A stretch of 64,000 nt of DNA, taken from assembly GCA_958496175.1 (NCBI GenBank), contig OY292275.1, forward strand, positions 12,524,001-12,588,000, in the 5' to 3' direction. Shown here in pieces: positions 1-11,015 of the stretch (its first letter is position 1; the number at the start of each line of letters is the position of its first letter). The position numbers and the translations under genes were made by a program. The stretch comes from Sisyra terminalis. Lineage: Eukaryota; Arthropoda; Insecta; Neuroptera; Sisyridae. The notes under the pieces are model-generated. The model made no database searches. It was given only the letters and a program-made list of their open reading frames with translations, and had not been told where the DNA came from.

Positions 1-2084
1 AAATTACCTTAATATGAAGTACATAATATACATCACAATAACATCGAAATTTTTTTCTTTATCGCACAAAAATAGGACATTTTTAATGCATATATTATTT
101 AGTTTCCTCCTTTATCTCGATTTAAGATTTGGGAATGATTTTTTTCAATTTTTCCTTAATTTTAAAAATTATATAATAATGAAATTTTATTTTAAATCTC
201 AACAAAATGATTATATTCTTTTTTATTTTGTACCAAAGACATTTGTATTTTAATTTTAGTTCAATGATATTTTAGGTAACTTTAATTCCTGTACGGCTAC
301 AAATTTTTGTAATGACATTTTCTTAATAACTAAAATAACTATAACTTAAAAAGAAATAAATATCTTGTATGGTATATTTAGTTTTTAACTTGGATATCGA
401 TTTATCGATTTATTGACCTTATGAAACCGTTTGCAACAACAAAAAAGGAAGTTTTTTCGCAAAAAAAAAATATCAATTTTTCTGATTTTCTGCCTTTTTA
501 TTTTCTGATATTGTAGCTTTTATTTTTGAAAATATAATATCTGAAGTTATAGAAGTTTTACTATAAAAATAAAACTATATTTAGCGATGTAATTTTATTG
601 AAAAATCATTTCCTGAGTTTCAGTCTTGCCTTGATGGCATTTCTGATCGAAAACATTTGCTTGAATTGTCGAAAATGATTTAAATCCGTCGGCCAAAGGT
701 CATAAACTTCCATACATTCGATTCATTAATTACGCAAAGATATCATTTCAACTCAGTTGCAGACTATCGCGAGCCCAATGAAAAACCCAACGTAAATGTA
801 CGGCGATTTATTACAATAACCACGATTTATGAAACGGCATTTTCTCACATGCCCCACAACTCGCAGCATGTTTCTGATCACTCCAATGTGTACAATGTAG
901 CTACATATTTATTAAAATCCGCAATATTACTTTTATTTACTTAGACGGCCATTTAATATTCGCAAATATTGTTGCAGATGGAAATTTATGAATTATCTCT
1001 TCCACTAACAAGCGATGAATCGCATTTGTTGGTATCGTGAAAACCGGTTCAATTGCAGCCTAAGTGGCTACTCTTCTTTCTCTTAAGTATGCTGAAATAT
1101 TTTCATCGTGTCGTCTAATGTCCATAAATTTCGAAATCAAACTTGTTATTTTCCTGTCCTTAGTCAACCATTCCCATGTAACAAATCCAACAAAACTGTT
1201 TGAAAAAAAAAACTCTCATTATCAATATTTAATTTGATTTTTCTTCAACTACCCTGCAGGTATTTCCGAAACAATTTCCCATCGATAAACGACCCTGTTG
1301 CGGTTGGGAACATTTGAAAATCGAGTTATATATTGGCCCGATACTAAATTGAATTAATCCCCCTAATTATTTTAATTATTATAATCAATTATGATGAGTT
1401 ATTATTAGCAATTTGTAGTCAGGTTTATTGTTGTTTAATCTATTATACAATACGTATAAACCGGGAAAAGGGGAAACAGTAACGTTGATGATTCAAAAAT
1501 AAAACCGACGACGAGGAAACGTTTTTCCTCTAACCCATATCTATTGTTCCGTTAACCTTGTTTGCCATTTGCGTGAATATTTGTTCCATGAGCGTGTGGC
1601 ATGCAAGTAATGCAAGCAAAGGGGTTGCAAATTGTAATTTGTTTTTTTTTTTTTCAAATTTCTTCCTTATAAGCCATTTGTAAAAGTGATGGAAAAAATA
1701 TCGTTTTTTTGGTTATATATAAGAAAAATTTTATGAATTTTACTAGGTTGTAGTAATAAAATTTCCAATAAGATAAAATAATTGCATTTTGTTGAAAGTG
1801 GATGGAAAAAAATTCGATTTATTTGTACAAGTAGGAAAACTTTCATATAGAATCTAGGAAATCACCTAGAACAATTTTAATCAAAGTGAATAAAAAATTA
1901 AAAGCTTTTAAAAGCATGTTTTTTTTTAATTTTTAATATAAGAACTGAGCTTTTTACGTTCACCTAGCTTTGAGGAAAGAGTTTATAATTCTTACCTGTT
2001 CTAAAACATAACAACGTAGTTATTTGATTTGTATACAATAGGTATAATGTAATTTTTTAAGAAACTTGTTGTGTCCATACTTAA
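1..2084. other. AT-rich non-coding stretch
   Basis: No gene, RNA or mobile element is recognised here. The only long frame (14-253, plus) is Phe/Lys/Ile-rich, as expected of chance frames in A/T-rich DNA. Roughly 600-900 and 1010-1330 are less A/T-biased and less repetitive than the rest, so they could hold conserved non-coding sequence. That is an impression of base composition only. Confidence 0.5.
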
Positions 2085-2158
2085 CATAATATTATTTATT
2101 TTTTAGCAGGAAAGTGGACTTAAAGGATGTAAATCCATATACTAATTATTAATTCAGC

Positions 2159-2190
2159 GACGTTTCGGTCCTTTATTTGGCCTTCATCAG
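2159..2190 (-). ncRNA. Hammerhead ribozyme-like core, 2.2 kb left arm
   Basis: On the minus strand CTGATGA (complement of 2184-2190) is followed by a stem GGCC/GGACC, with one bulged A, and then GAAACGTC (complement of 2159-2166). The GTC just before stem I matches the preferred hammerhead cleavage triplet. AAGC before the core and GCTG after it allow a 3-bp stem I. It is the better preserved of the two cores in this palindrome. Stem III would be only A-U plus C-G with no loop, so cleavage would probably need a dimeric form. Confidence 0.5.
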
Positions 2191-2342
2191 GCTTCTAAAA
2201 ATCATATTAAAACAAATACATGTTTACAGAACTTTTCAGATCATTCTTAATTGTTAAATTGTTCATTTACCTTTTTAACAATTAAAAATGTCCTGAAAAG
2301 TTCTGTAAACATGTGTTTGTATTAATATGATTTTTTAGAAGC

Positions 2343-2374
2343 CTGATGAAGGCCAAATAAAGAACCGAAACGTT
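2343..2374 (+). ncRNA. Hammerhead ribozyme-like core, 2.3 kb right arm
   Basis: The order is CTGATGA (2343-2349), stem II GGCC... with its partner before GAAA (2351-2366), then GAAA at 2367 followed by CGTT. In a hammerhead, A15.1-C15.2 would pair with the following G-U, leaving U at the cleavage position (2374). Flanking AGC (just upstream) and GCT (2375-2377) can form a short stem I. Stem II is weakened by one substitution relative to the other arm, so this copy may be inactive. Assignment rests on the consensus CUGANGA...GAAA...UH; no folding software was run. Confidence 0.5.
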
Positions 2375-2669
2375 GCTGAATTAATAATTAGTATATAGAT
2401 TTATATTCTTTAAGTTCACTTTCCTGCTAAAAATTAAATAATACTATCCTATAATGTTCAAAAGTATATATTATTACCAAAAATAACAAGGTTTTTTATA
2501 AAATGATGGGTTTAAATAAACATAAGCTTCATTTTATTTTTGAAGTTTAAAGTAAGCGCCCAAAAGCTCGAAATGACATGACGTCGCTTGTGACGTCATA
2601 ATTATTTTGTCAAAACATAAACAGATGATTTACTAAATGCTATTTGAGTTATTTAGTTTTTTGCTGGTA

Positions 2670-2841
2670 CCCGAAGCCCAAGGTTTATAAAATACACAGG
2701 TGGTCTCATGCGCTACGTGATGAATTCAGAAGAAATTCGTATATATCTTCAGACAGATTCAAATTTCAAAATTCTTCATTTGACGTCATTTTTTTTTTCT
2801 AATCAGACAACCTGTGTAATTTATAAACCTTGCCTGAAGCC
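2670..2841 (+). mobile_element. MITE copy 1, ~155 bp, 9-bp target duplication
   Basis: The element spans 2679-2832. Its terminal inverted repeats have the consensus CAAGGTTTRTAAAWTACACA followed by GGT. It is flanked by 2670-2678 (CCCGAAGCC) and 2833-2841 (CCTGAAGCC), a 9-base target duplication with one difference. It shares its interior with the copies at 3015, 53119 and 59203, including GAAGAAATTCGTA and TGACGTCATTTTTT. It encodes no protein; the frame 2708-2965 that crosses it is a coincidence. A 9-bp duplication is typical of Mutator-like transposases, whereas the CAAGG end also fits the hAT pattern, so the superfamily is open. Confidence 0.9.
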
Positions 2842-3005
2842 AACAATTTTTTCTGTGGCGATAACCGTAGTACCGAATCGCTCATTACGAGCGCTGGCGT
2901 CGTTTTATCTTTCATTGGTAGGAGAAATGAACCGATATGAATTTTTAAAAGTAAGAGCAAGATAACAGCAATTGTTAGTTCTTTTTATTTTGAACATATT
3001 CACCA

Positions 3006-3179
3006 GGTGTCATCCAAGATTTATAAAATACACAGGTGGCCTAATGGTGGCTACGTGACGTATCCAGAAGAAATTCGTACATATCTTCAGATTGATTCAA
3101 TTTCAAAATTCTTCGTATGACGTCATTTTTTTTTTTCTCTTGGAGCAACCTGTGTAATTTACAAACCTTGGGTGTCATC
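3006..3179 (+). mobile_element. MITE copy 2, perfect 9-bp target duplication
   Basis: The element spans 3015-3170 in the same orientation as copy 1, only about 180 bp away. GGTGTCATC at 3006-3014 is repeated exactly at 3171-3179. The ends are CAAGATTTATAAAATACACA on the left and the complement of CAAGGTTTGTAAATTACACA on the right. It contains the palindrome TGACGTCA, the CRE/ATF-type octamer, a feature of this MITE family that may or may not be functional. It is non-autonomous and has no open frame. Confidence 0.92.
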
Positions 3180-4829
3180 GACATTCGTCTTGAACAATCA
3201 TTACGTCACTCGATTCTGATTGGTGTTCATTATTATTTAATCTAATTTTATAAAATTACTATTTAATTTCATTCTTAATAAAAATTGACTCTAGTTTCAT
3301 TAAGTAAATACAAAATTTTATTTTGTTTTGTTTACTGACATTAAGCTTATTTTAAAATAAAGCACAAATTTACCACTAAAAAATTGTGTTTTGATTCTGA
3401 TACAAATAGAACCTATTTACAGTACGACATAAATGATTACAATCGAATTTGATGCTTTTTTTTTGAAAACGAAAAAAAGATTTAGTGCAAAATATGCAAA
3501 TATTCGCTATTGAATATGATAAAGTTGCCACATTATTTACCATTCATATTGAATTGATAGTTAATTTAATTAGATTTAAAACGAAAAAAAAATTGCTGTA
3601 TTTGCACAAAATTTAATTAAAAAATCGTTTGCATTTACATTTTCAAATGCATTTTTCAATAGTTACAATCAAGGTATTTTTCCGTGATATGTACATGATG
3701 AATATGATGAACCAACAATAGCATTTATTCATTAGATGTAAATAAATCGAAACACAAACAGAGCATATTGAATGGTTATAGAAAATTCATCGAACGCATA
3801 ACTATCAAACAAATCTAACGGAAAAGTGAATTGACATCCGCAAATAATAAAAATATATCCCGTCGCCTTAAGATTTCATCAAACGATTGAAATCCTCGCT
3901 GACACAAAACAAAGTCAAATAAAAAAATGCATCGAAGCAGCAGGTGTCAAATCGTTTTGCTAAGGAAAAATATATGGAACAAATGCATGTGAAAATTTTA
4001 ATATTCATCTGGAAGACGTACCGTTCGGTACCGTACGAGTTTTCGCCCGTTTTTCTTCTTCTTTCGTTCGTTTTTTCCCCAGTTCCTTCGCTATTTTCCG
4101 ATAGTTACGTGTTGTAATATCAATTTTTCACGACTTCATTTTCCCGATAATATACAAATCAAAAAGTCTATACAGTGTCGAAGTGTATGTGTGTGTAGGT
4201 ATAGAGGTACAACTTCAGTCGAGGTGTATTTATTACGTTGAGCTGTAGGCAGCACATTTTCTGTCCGGGAATATATACAACTATTTAATATTCCAATGAA
4301 ATATTATATTGAAAATTTAAATTGAATCTCGTAATAGATTTCAAATGGGGGATTATTTATTTAATCAACGACACTGTTGAATTTAATTTTGAATCAGATT
4401 CAACCGGAGAAAAATTTCGATAACTCGTTTACATAATGTCGATATCGAAATGGTAGAGAAAAAGGTAAAAGTGCATATCTACGTATTCAAATGTTTTGTA
4501 TGGTTTTGTTATTCAATGACATGATATAATTTTACTTTAGTTTCGCTTTTTATTATAAAAATTGTCCAATTTTTTTTCAAAACTGCCTTATAAAAAGCGC
4601 GAAATAATTTCGCTATCAAAAATATTACAGTTTAAGGAAAAAACTAACTAAAAAAAGTCTCAAAGAAATATTTTTTAGCAACTGATGTTAAATGAATTTC
4701 TATTTTTTAAAGCATTTGCTTAAATTAATTTGTAAAGCAATCAAGTAGCATTATTGTATTTAAAAAAATCCGGGGCCAATTCAACATGCATATATGAGCC
4801 CCTTTAATCGTTAACATTGGAATCATAAG
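3180..4829. other. Non-coding stretch, partly less A/T-biased
   Basis: No gene is supported. Around 3780-4270 the sequence is more complex than its surroundings. It includes a local palindrome CGGTACCG near 4027 and a short GT run near 4187-4197. This could be a conserved regulatory region, but nothing in the sequence proves it. Confidence 0.4.
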
Positions 4830-5640
4830 TAATTGAGAAACATCTAAATTGTCACAGTAATCGAAACCAACAATGTTGGTTCTAAAATTTTTGATTTTAA
4901 GAATTTAATAAATTTTTACTTACTTGAATAAAAAAAATTGTAATCTTGATTCATTATGCACCATAGAAATTATACTTTGTTTTTGAATTAAAAAAAATAA
5001 TTAATTAAAAATACTTAAAGTATAAACAAGTCAAGTAATGCATTAATATCTGATGACAGCACACACATATCACAATGTACGTGGCTATTAGCCAATAGAA
5101 TTGCAAAATTTAAAGATGTTCATTTGTTCATATAAATTATCCTAAGGATCATCTTTTGATTTTGAATTAAGAGAAATTAATTAATTAAAAACCAATAAAG
5201 TATAAACAAGTGAAGAATTGCACTAATGTCAGATGAAAGCACACACAATCAATGCATCCTATTAGCCAATAGGATTGCGAGATTTATAGATGTTTATTTG
5301 TTTTGATTGTTGAAATTTTGAAAATTTAACAAAACCACTCCCACTTTCAATTTCCAATGCCTATAGAATGTACATATTCAAGTCAAAGCAATTAAAATTA
5401 AGCGCGGAAGTGTTTTATATTAATTTTTTTTCACTATGTCTTGCTCTTTTAAAAATTTGGAAAAATTCAGGTACCATTACGAAAGTATGTAAAACTTAAA
5501 AAAAATATTTTAAGAGTGGTAGATACTATGTTACATGGTTAAAAAAATTTTAAAACAAATATTTTTTATAGATTAATATAGCTATATAGTTGCTTTTTTA
5601 TAAAAAAAAATATCATTCCCTAAATCATATTAAAATTTAA
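4830..5640 (+). repeat. Unclassified interspersed repeat, copy A, with internal tandem duplication
   Basis: This region aligns by eye, in reverse complement, with 23200-23900 and partly with 26470-26690. Shared landmarks in order are CGAAACCAACA, CTTGATTCATT, an A/T block with TATAAACAAG, ATTAGCCAATAG, TTTGTTTTGATTGTTGAAA, CAAAACCACTCCCA and TTTTTTCACTATGT. Copy A has a head-to-tail duplication with a period of about 180 bp: TTTTGAATTAA recurs at 4981 and 5160, and TATAAACAAG at 5021 and 5201. No transposase or reverse transcriptase is visible and terminal repeats are not clear. It could be a SINE, a large MITE or the non-coding part of an autonomous element. Confidence 0.75.
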
Positions 5641-7209
5641 GAGCAAAAGGTTTAGTGAATTATAAGAAAAACATTTTTTTGTTTATTTAGAGTCATTGTA
5701 TAACTGCTTGGTCATTAATGACTTAAATAACATAAATGCTACAGTTGGGTATGAATGTTCAATTCTATTAGGTAATAAATAATAATTCCAATAAATCATA
5801 AAAAGTAGATTCCAATACTCATCATATACTTATAAGTATGTTTGTGGTGTGTTACAATAGGCATAGTAAGTAGTCAGTACAAGTTTTAGTATAGTTTTTT
5901 AGTACAGTTAATAATGTTTTTTTCTTGTATTTTATATATTTTATCATATCATATTATATTTTTTTTAAATTTCCAAGTCTTTTTTAACTCTTCCTCTGAA
6001 TTGAAATGTTTTTACTTTTCATTTAACATATTTTTTTATTAAAAACTATTAAGGATAGATTTGAAATTTGGTTTTTGAAAAAGTAATAAATTAAAAAAAG
6101 AAGAGGAAGAATTCTTGTCCTTTTGAGTGGCATCAATATCTGACAACATTTCCGTTTCTATTTTGTCAATAATCTAATTTGCGATTTTTATATTAATTCA
6201 ATTTTGATATGGTAAAATATCGTTGAAATAACAATACTATTACAATACTAATAATGAAGTGTTAATACAATTATTTTGTTCCTTTTGGGTTAATTTTCAT
6301 GTGAGGATATATAATTGAGCTTTAATTTTTGGTTGAGGATTTTTCTATGTGGGTAACTTTCGTGTGAGGATTTTCCTAGTGTCTGATCACTTTATGCTCT
6401 TTGGTCAGAAATAGCGAACTTTTTTAAGGCGTGGGTCAAATTTTATTCCAATTTTTTAAATTCTAGCTTTTGGGTCACTTTTATGTATGGCACCCATTAG
6501 CACTTCACAAGGTGAAACAGAGAGGGGGCGATACAAGTGCCATGGAAGTCTCTTTCATAAACATAACAAGCAAATGGCTGCCTAGCCATCGAGGGTCAAT
6601 TAAAAAGCTTGCGTTGGTCAATGTCTGACCCACGGGTCATACGTCCGCCATTATTGTCCTAGGCCCTATATTAATTACATCGTTCATAATATTAAATCGT
6701 ATCGCCACTTAATATGAATAACCAGACTATTCGTTTTCGATGATATTAGTGGTACAGATTAAAAATAAAAGACATTTTGGATAAAGTGGGTTAGGTCTGG
6801 GAACAAATTTTATTTCTTTACGTTTCCTTTGGTTATTGTTGACTTCGATTGACAAGTATCACTGGTTGATAGATTGCGAGGTAAGCACCAATCTGAGATA
6901 ATAGATTTTAATGCAAAATATTTAGGAACTTATATTCAGTACATTTTTTTTGTCAGATAAAGTAAGTCGGTAATTAGTTGACGAAACGTTGATACATTGT
7001 TTATGAATTATTGTTGTTTATTATAACCAATGATTCAAAGCAGAAGATTGAAAAGAAAAAGACTAAAAAACAATCTAACCTAATGATGTATAAAAAAATA
7101 ACTAAACATTATATGTAAATCTAATTGTTAATAAAAAGTATTTGGTCCGGGACAGTTACTGAACAGTTACCGAATAACTGTGTCGTGTCAATTAGGCACT
7201 TTAGGTGTT
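5641..7209. other. Non-coding stretch
   Basis: No gene recognised. The part from about 6480 to 6660 is G+C-richer and contains GGGTCA-type words several times (GTGGGTCAAA, GGGTCACTTT, GAGGGTCAAT, CGGGTCATAC). These could be chance or part of an old repeat. The remainder is A/T-rich with poly-A and poly-T runs. Confidence 0.4.
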
Positions 7210-7450
7210 TACTATAACAGTGGTTCAAATCCTTTTTCAGTTGCGGACCTCCAAGGAAATCAAGTATAATGCCAAGGACCCCTGAGTGAAAAAAAGGTGC
7301 GATTTTCGGACAATATTATATTTTAGTATTCCTTCGTTAAATTAAAAAACAAAAAACAAACTTTTTCAAATGCGACCGCGGACCCCCAAACATAGGCTTG
7401 CGGACCCCCAGGGGTCCGCGGATCACAGGTTAGGAAACAATGTACTACAA
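7210..7450. mobile_element. hAT-like MITE, 225 bp
   Basis: The element spans 7218-7442. Its left end CAGTGGTTCAAATCCT resembles the complement of its right end, CATTGTTTCCTAACCT. It is flanked by TACTATAA (7210-7217) and TACTACAA (7443-7450), an 8-bp target duplication with one difference. The CAGTGGTTC start and 8-bp duplication are typical of hAT elements. The interior contains G+C-rich direct and inverted words around GCGGACCCCC, including a hairpin near 7399-7422. No transposase is encoded. Confidence 0.75.
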
Positions 7451-9405
7451 CAATGTGAGCTAAACAGTGAGACACTACGTGACAAAAGTGGACACTATTA
7501 AAAAAAAAAAATTGTGCATTATTTCCATTTCGTAAGGATTTGGCTTTAATTTTTTGCAAAACTTAACTTCCTTATTAACATTATGTAACATTTTGTCCCC
7601 AGACCAAACAATTTGATTCAAAAGCTTCAAAAGTTACTATGTAATCACTTTGATGTATGGTGTTTTTATTGTTGAACAAAAAAGCTCTATATTTACGATG
7701 TTCCGAACTGCATAACGTGAATGAGAGTGAAATACGATCAATTTAACATCATCACTCTCATTTTATTAACTATGAACAATAAAACTATTACCATCAGCCA
7801 CATATTTTAGTGCAACCAGTGCAATAATTTTACGACTGCACCCACGCGAATTATCTGCGTGCATCTTGTGCATATTTTATGAGTGTAAAACGATGCTAAT
7901 TGTGCATTCCGCTTTGACTAAGCGAACAAAATGCTAAAAACACCGCCAATACTCAACTCACAACTTATCTCCGTTTATTTTCCTTGATGTCGTCCATTTA
8001 ATAAAACATTTATTTCCCTCTAACAGATTTATAAAATTCAAATAAAGTTGTATCAAAGCTGTAGATCGAACGAATGAAATCCAACGAAACGAGCGATGAA
8101 TATCAATTTGAAAAGTGAGCAAAATTAATTTCTGGCATTTAAATCAAAAATCGTTTTCAACTCAGATTTAATGACGACCGAAATCATAATTGGTGAATTT
8201 GTAAATCTCAGGCTGTTCGTCGTGAACGATACGTTTATCTGATTAATTTAATTATTATCGGCTCGTCATGAATTTAGAAAATGTAATTTGTTCGTCGTTA
8301 TATTTTGCAATGGATGGGCACAATACATACGTGCATTTCTCAAATAGTATTTTACTGGAATCGTATGCGAAATTTAACGTATTCTTGTGCCTAACAGAAC
8401 GTTGAAGTTGCGCCAAATACTAAATATTTTATGTGGCAAATATTTACTTTGCATGAGAAAATGTCAATTGAATTCTACGGTTGGTTATTTGAACAATAAG
8501 AATGAAATTATATTTGCCTTTTTTGTATTCATACCAAGTTTTATTCGCAAGAAAATGGTTTAATAAAAGTTATAGTTGAGGAAATATGTGAAACTACTTT
8601 AACGATATGGAACTGTCCATTTTCCAACAATTGATTAAAATAGTAGGTACTAGCGACACAAAATATTTTTTTTTTACTTATTCACCATATTTGAAATCTT
8701 GCTAGGAATCTTAACTAGGAAGCTTAAATTAACTAGAAATCTTATGACTTCCTATTTTAGTAATAGTTTTGTTAGTTATCCATTTAAAGTTACATTTTTT
8801 TATATAGTTCGTTTATCGAAGATAAGTTTAATTGCGACTCAGCATTGTAATAGCGCCTCAGGGTTTATTGTTTAAGTTAGGTCCCTCTTTCACTTCTTTG
8901 AGACCAGTAGCTGAGCAAACCTCAGCCATCGACGAAGTAGGTGTTTTTCGACTATTTCAGTTTCAGGATTTCTTATCATTAGAAGTTTAAATAAGTTAAT
9001 TATGTTAGATGAAGAAAATCTATATCCGTAATAAAATATTGGTGGTATTTCTATTGATATTTTTAACCAAAATACGGTGTCCCAGATAAAAACCACCACT
9101 TATTCACTAAGATCTCAACGAAAAGGCTCCTATTAAAGTGAAGCCTTTCTACCTCACCTCAACTCAACATCACCGTGCTCAAAAGAAAAAGGGTTTAAGA
9201 GATATGCTGATTTTTTAAGTGTTGGTCACTTTAATAACCACCAACAAAATATATCGCGATTCGTAGAACATATAGTTGATCGTAATTTTTCGATTTGGAA
9301 TTGTAAAATATTTTTTTTTAAAGAATTGGATTTTCTTAATTGCCAATTGTTAATTAAAGTTTTGGAAAAATATCAAAAGAAAGACTTCTGGAACTCAATG
9401 CTATA
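7451..9405. other. Non-coding stretch
   Basis: No gene or recognisable transposon was found. The part from about 7800 to 8330 has a more even composition and could be conserved non-coding DNA. The minus-strand frame at 8890-9099 has no recognisable motif. Confidence 0.4.
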
Positions 9406-9481
9406 TACCTTGGTCCAAAAGTTCCCGGAATTTGTTCAGAAAATTAAAAATACAAGTTTATTCTATTCTATTTCTATCCTA

Positions 9482-9725
9482 TTATTCTAAATCTATGTTG
9501 TCCTCTTCAAAGTAATCCCCATCGACTGCAACACACTTATGTCAGCGTTTGATTCAATCCTCGAAACATTTTTATATTCGATTTTCGGTATGTCCATCAG
9601 TGCTTCCTGTGATTTTTCCATTACTTCCTTTCGACTGCTGAAACGCGTTTCTCGTAATTGTTTTTAATTCGATTAAACAGAAAGAAATCACAGAAAACCA
9701 ACTCAGGTGAATTCGGTGACTGTTG
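9482..9725 (-). pseudogene. Mariner transposase, C-terminal remnant
   Basis: This is the frameshifted tail of the same transposase. The sequence around 9680-9715 encodes NSPELVFCDFFLF, equivalent to the mariner block with the third catalytic Asp. The 3' end encodes CVAVDGDYFEEDNIDLE then a stop at 9482-9484. The two parts are in different frames with a stop between them, so no continuous product exists. It joins the N-terminal fragment almost directly, which fixes the deletion breakpoint near 9725-9750. Confidence 0.88.
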
Positions 9726-9748
9726 GATGGAATTTGTTGCATTTTTCG

Positions 9749-10015
9749 TCAAAAAATTTCAATATTTTCGTCGGTTTTCGATGTCGATGGTCTGATACTA
9801 AATTCATCATCTTCGATTGACTCATGACCACCTTTAAAACGCTCGTGCCACTGGTAAACGACCGTTTTCTTTAGAGAATCGTTACCGAAACATTTTTCCA
9901 ACAATTCCATATTCCGTTCGCGCACCATTAAATCCGTTTTTACGTAAAATTTAATACAAGTTTTACGTTGCAAATTTAAATTCATTTCTAAAATTGTAAA
10001 AAATCGCCAACACAT
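9749..10015 (-). pseudogene. Mariner transposase, N-terminal fragment
   Basis: This 88-residue frame reads like the N-terminal DNA-binding part of a mariner transposase. It has IKFYVK near residues 21-26, a helix-turn-helix ending in VVYQWHERFKGG at about 52-63, then ESIEDDE (about 65-71) and RPSTSKTDENIE (about 74-85), the linker that normally leads into the catalytic domain. The frame stops there because about 150 residues with the first two catalytic aspartates are deleted. Downstream on the same strand, in shifted frames, NSPELVFCDFFLF (about 9680-9715) keeps the region of the third catalytic Asp, and YFEEDNIDLE followed by a stop (9482-9520) is the family C-terminus. Confidence 0.93.
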
Positions 10016-10267
10016 ACAGAGATAGATGAACTTTTGGCTACGTAACTTTTACAAATGTCAAGCTATGATGCTAAGATTTAGAGAGAATATCAACAACAAA
10101 TGTATTAATTAAACAAAGAACACAGAACACAAATCGGAACAATGGGAGTGCCAAACGGGGGTTATTCCGGGAATTTTTTGATCAAAGTAGTATTTACCTA
10201 ACTAAAGAAAGAGGAGAGATTAAACATTTTACACAGGAGCATTTTGATATACACTAGCATTTTGATA

Positions 10268-10740
10268 TAAGTACTATGTTCCAAGGTTCAGAAGCTTTTT
10301 ATTATGCTCTGTCAATGGTTTCTTTATCACAATCATTGAGAATTTACCTCCTAAGTAATTATTCCATAATGTTATCTGCTCATTTGAGTCCATTCGGCTA
10401 TTCGATTAAGTGTTGTGGGCATTGGTACTCCTGTATAAATGGCTTTCTTTATGGCATGCTGTCTCCTTGTTACCTTTAATGCCAAAATGCCTCGGCATCC
10501 AAGGAAGTGTTAGTTTGTTGGATGTCATCAACTGGATGAAAAGTACTTTGCAATCCCAGACCAATTTAGAGTTCATCTGGTAAGATTTGATTGCTTTAAT
10601 TGCGGTTTGACTATCTAAAGAAATTGTTATTCTTTTTATGTGATATTTTCCTCTGATATTTTTCTGTAGGCATATGACTATGGCGTAGATCTTTGCTTGA
10701 AATTCCGTAAGCATTTTTCTCAAACTTACGACCAAGAGCG
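10268..10740 (-). pseudogene. RNase H domain of a non-LTR retrotransposon (I/R1-like)
   Basis: The minus strand encodes an RNase H domain. EFQAKIYAIVICLQ aligns with the usual FQAEIYAI block, ISLDSQTAIKAI holds the second acidic residue, KLVWDCKVL follows, and LPWMPRHFGIKGNKETA matches the C-terminal WVPGHSGIKGNEKAD block. Two catalytic acids are changed: Glu to Lys in the first block and Asp to Cys in the last, so the enzyme would be dead. After a frameshift, residues such as NNYLGGKFSMIVIKKPLTEH match the element at 31.7 kb, so both are copies of one LINE family. The minus-strand frame 10406-10897 runs on beyond this into a proline stretch read from the G tract, which is probably unrelated sequence. 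Confidence 0.88.
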
Positions 10741-11015
10741 GATTCAGGATTTTTTTCTCGGGGGGGGGGGGGGGGGGGTATCTTTCTTTTGCAAGTGCAT
10801 GAAAGGGATGCAACGAGCGAAATTCGCAATTCCAGCCAGAGATAGACAAGAGTTTCACTAATGTTGTTTCTGTTATTTTATTCATATATTTTAACATCTC
10901 TAATAATTTGGTTTGCTTCTAAGTATGTACTGTGATAGAATCTGCACAGTACACAAAAATACCGTGAGGAGCACGTACCTCCGTACCCCCCCCCCCTTAA
11001 ATCCGCCGAGGCCTA
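10741..11015. repeat. G tract and C tract region beside the LINE fragment
   Basis: A run of 19 G (10760-10778) follows GAGCGGATTCAGGATTTTTTTC. A second tract, about 12 C at 10985-10997, is followed by TTAAATCCGCCGAGG, which is the same type of junction in reverse complement. The pair therefore faces each other about 210 bp apart. Such homopolymers are striking in a genome this A/T-rich. Their lengths are prone to sequencing error. They look like part of a degraded repeat whose family I cannot name. Confidence 0.6.

Larger units (their letters stand above)
2086..2452. repeat. Long palindromic foldback with hammerhead-like cores
   Basis: Two arms of about 175 bp (about 2086-2264 and 2275-2452) are near-perfect reverse complements around a spacer of only about 12 bases. 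Their outer ends share TTAGCAGGAAAGTG. Each arm carries the block CTGATGA, a short stem-loop, then GAAACGT(C/T): at 2343-2374 on the plus strand and at 2159-2190 on the minus strand. Transcribed from either side, the whole element would fold into one hairpin. No protein is encoded. The short spacer suggests a head-to-head duplication of one element end, as in foldback transposons or the inverted terminal copies known in Penelope-like elements. The class is inferred; the palindrome is seen directly. Confidence 0.85.
9406..10189 (-). mobile_element. Internally deleted mariner element
   Basis: The element spans 9408-10187 between TA dinucleotides at 9406 and 10188. The inverted ends match well: CCTTGGTCCAAAAGTTCCCG on the left, and the complement of CTTTGATCAAAAAATTCCCG on the right. 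At about 780 bp it is far shorter than a usual mariner of about 1.3 kb. The minus strand carries the start of the transposase and, out of frame, its extreme C-terminus, so the middle is missing. The loss of the central catalytic region makes this copy unable to move itself, although its ends could still be used by a transposase supplied from elsewhere. Confidence 0.93.

Noticed and set aside
2708..2965. 85-codon frame over MITE copy 1
   Set aside because: It crosses the MITE boundary and target duplication and is absent from the other copies, so it is accidental.
6955..7005. GAAACGTT near 6982 as another hammerhead core
   Set aside because: No CTGANGA block or complementary stem lies just upstream.
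10741..10897. Upstream part of the 163-codon frame as a longer RNase H protein
   Set aside because: The poly-Pro segment comes from the G tract, and a second minus-strand frame runs through the same tract. The similarity to RNase H starts only after it.
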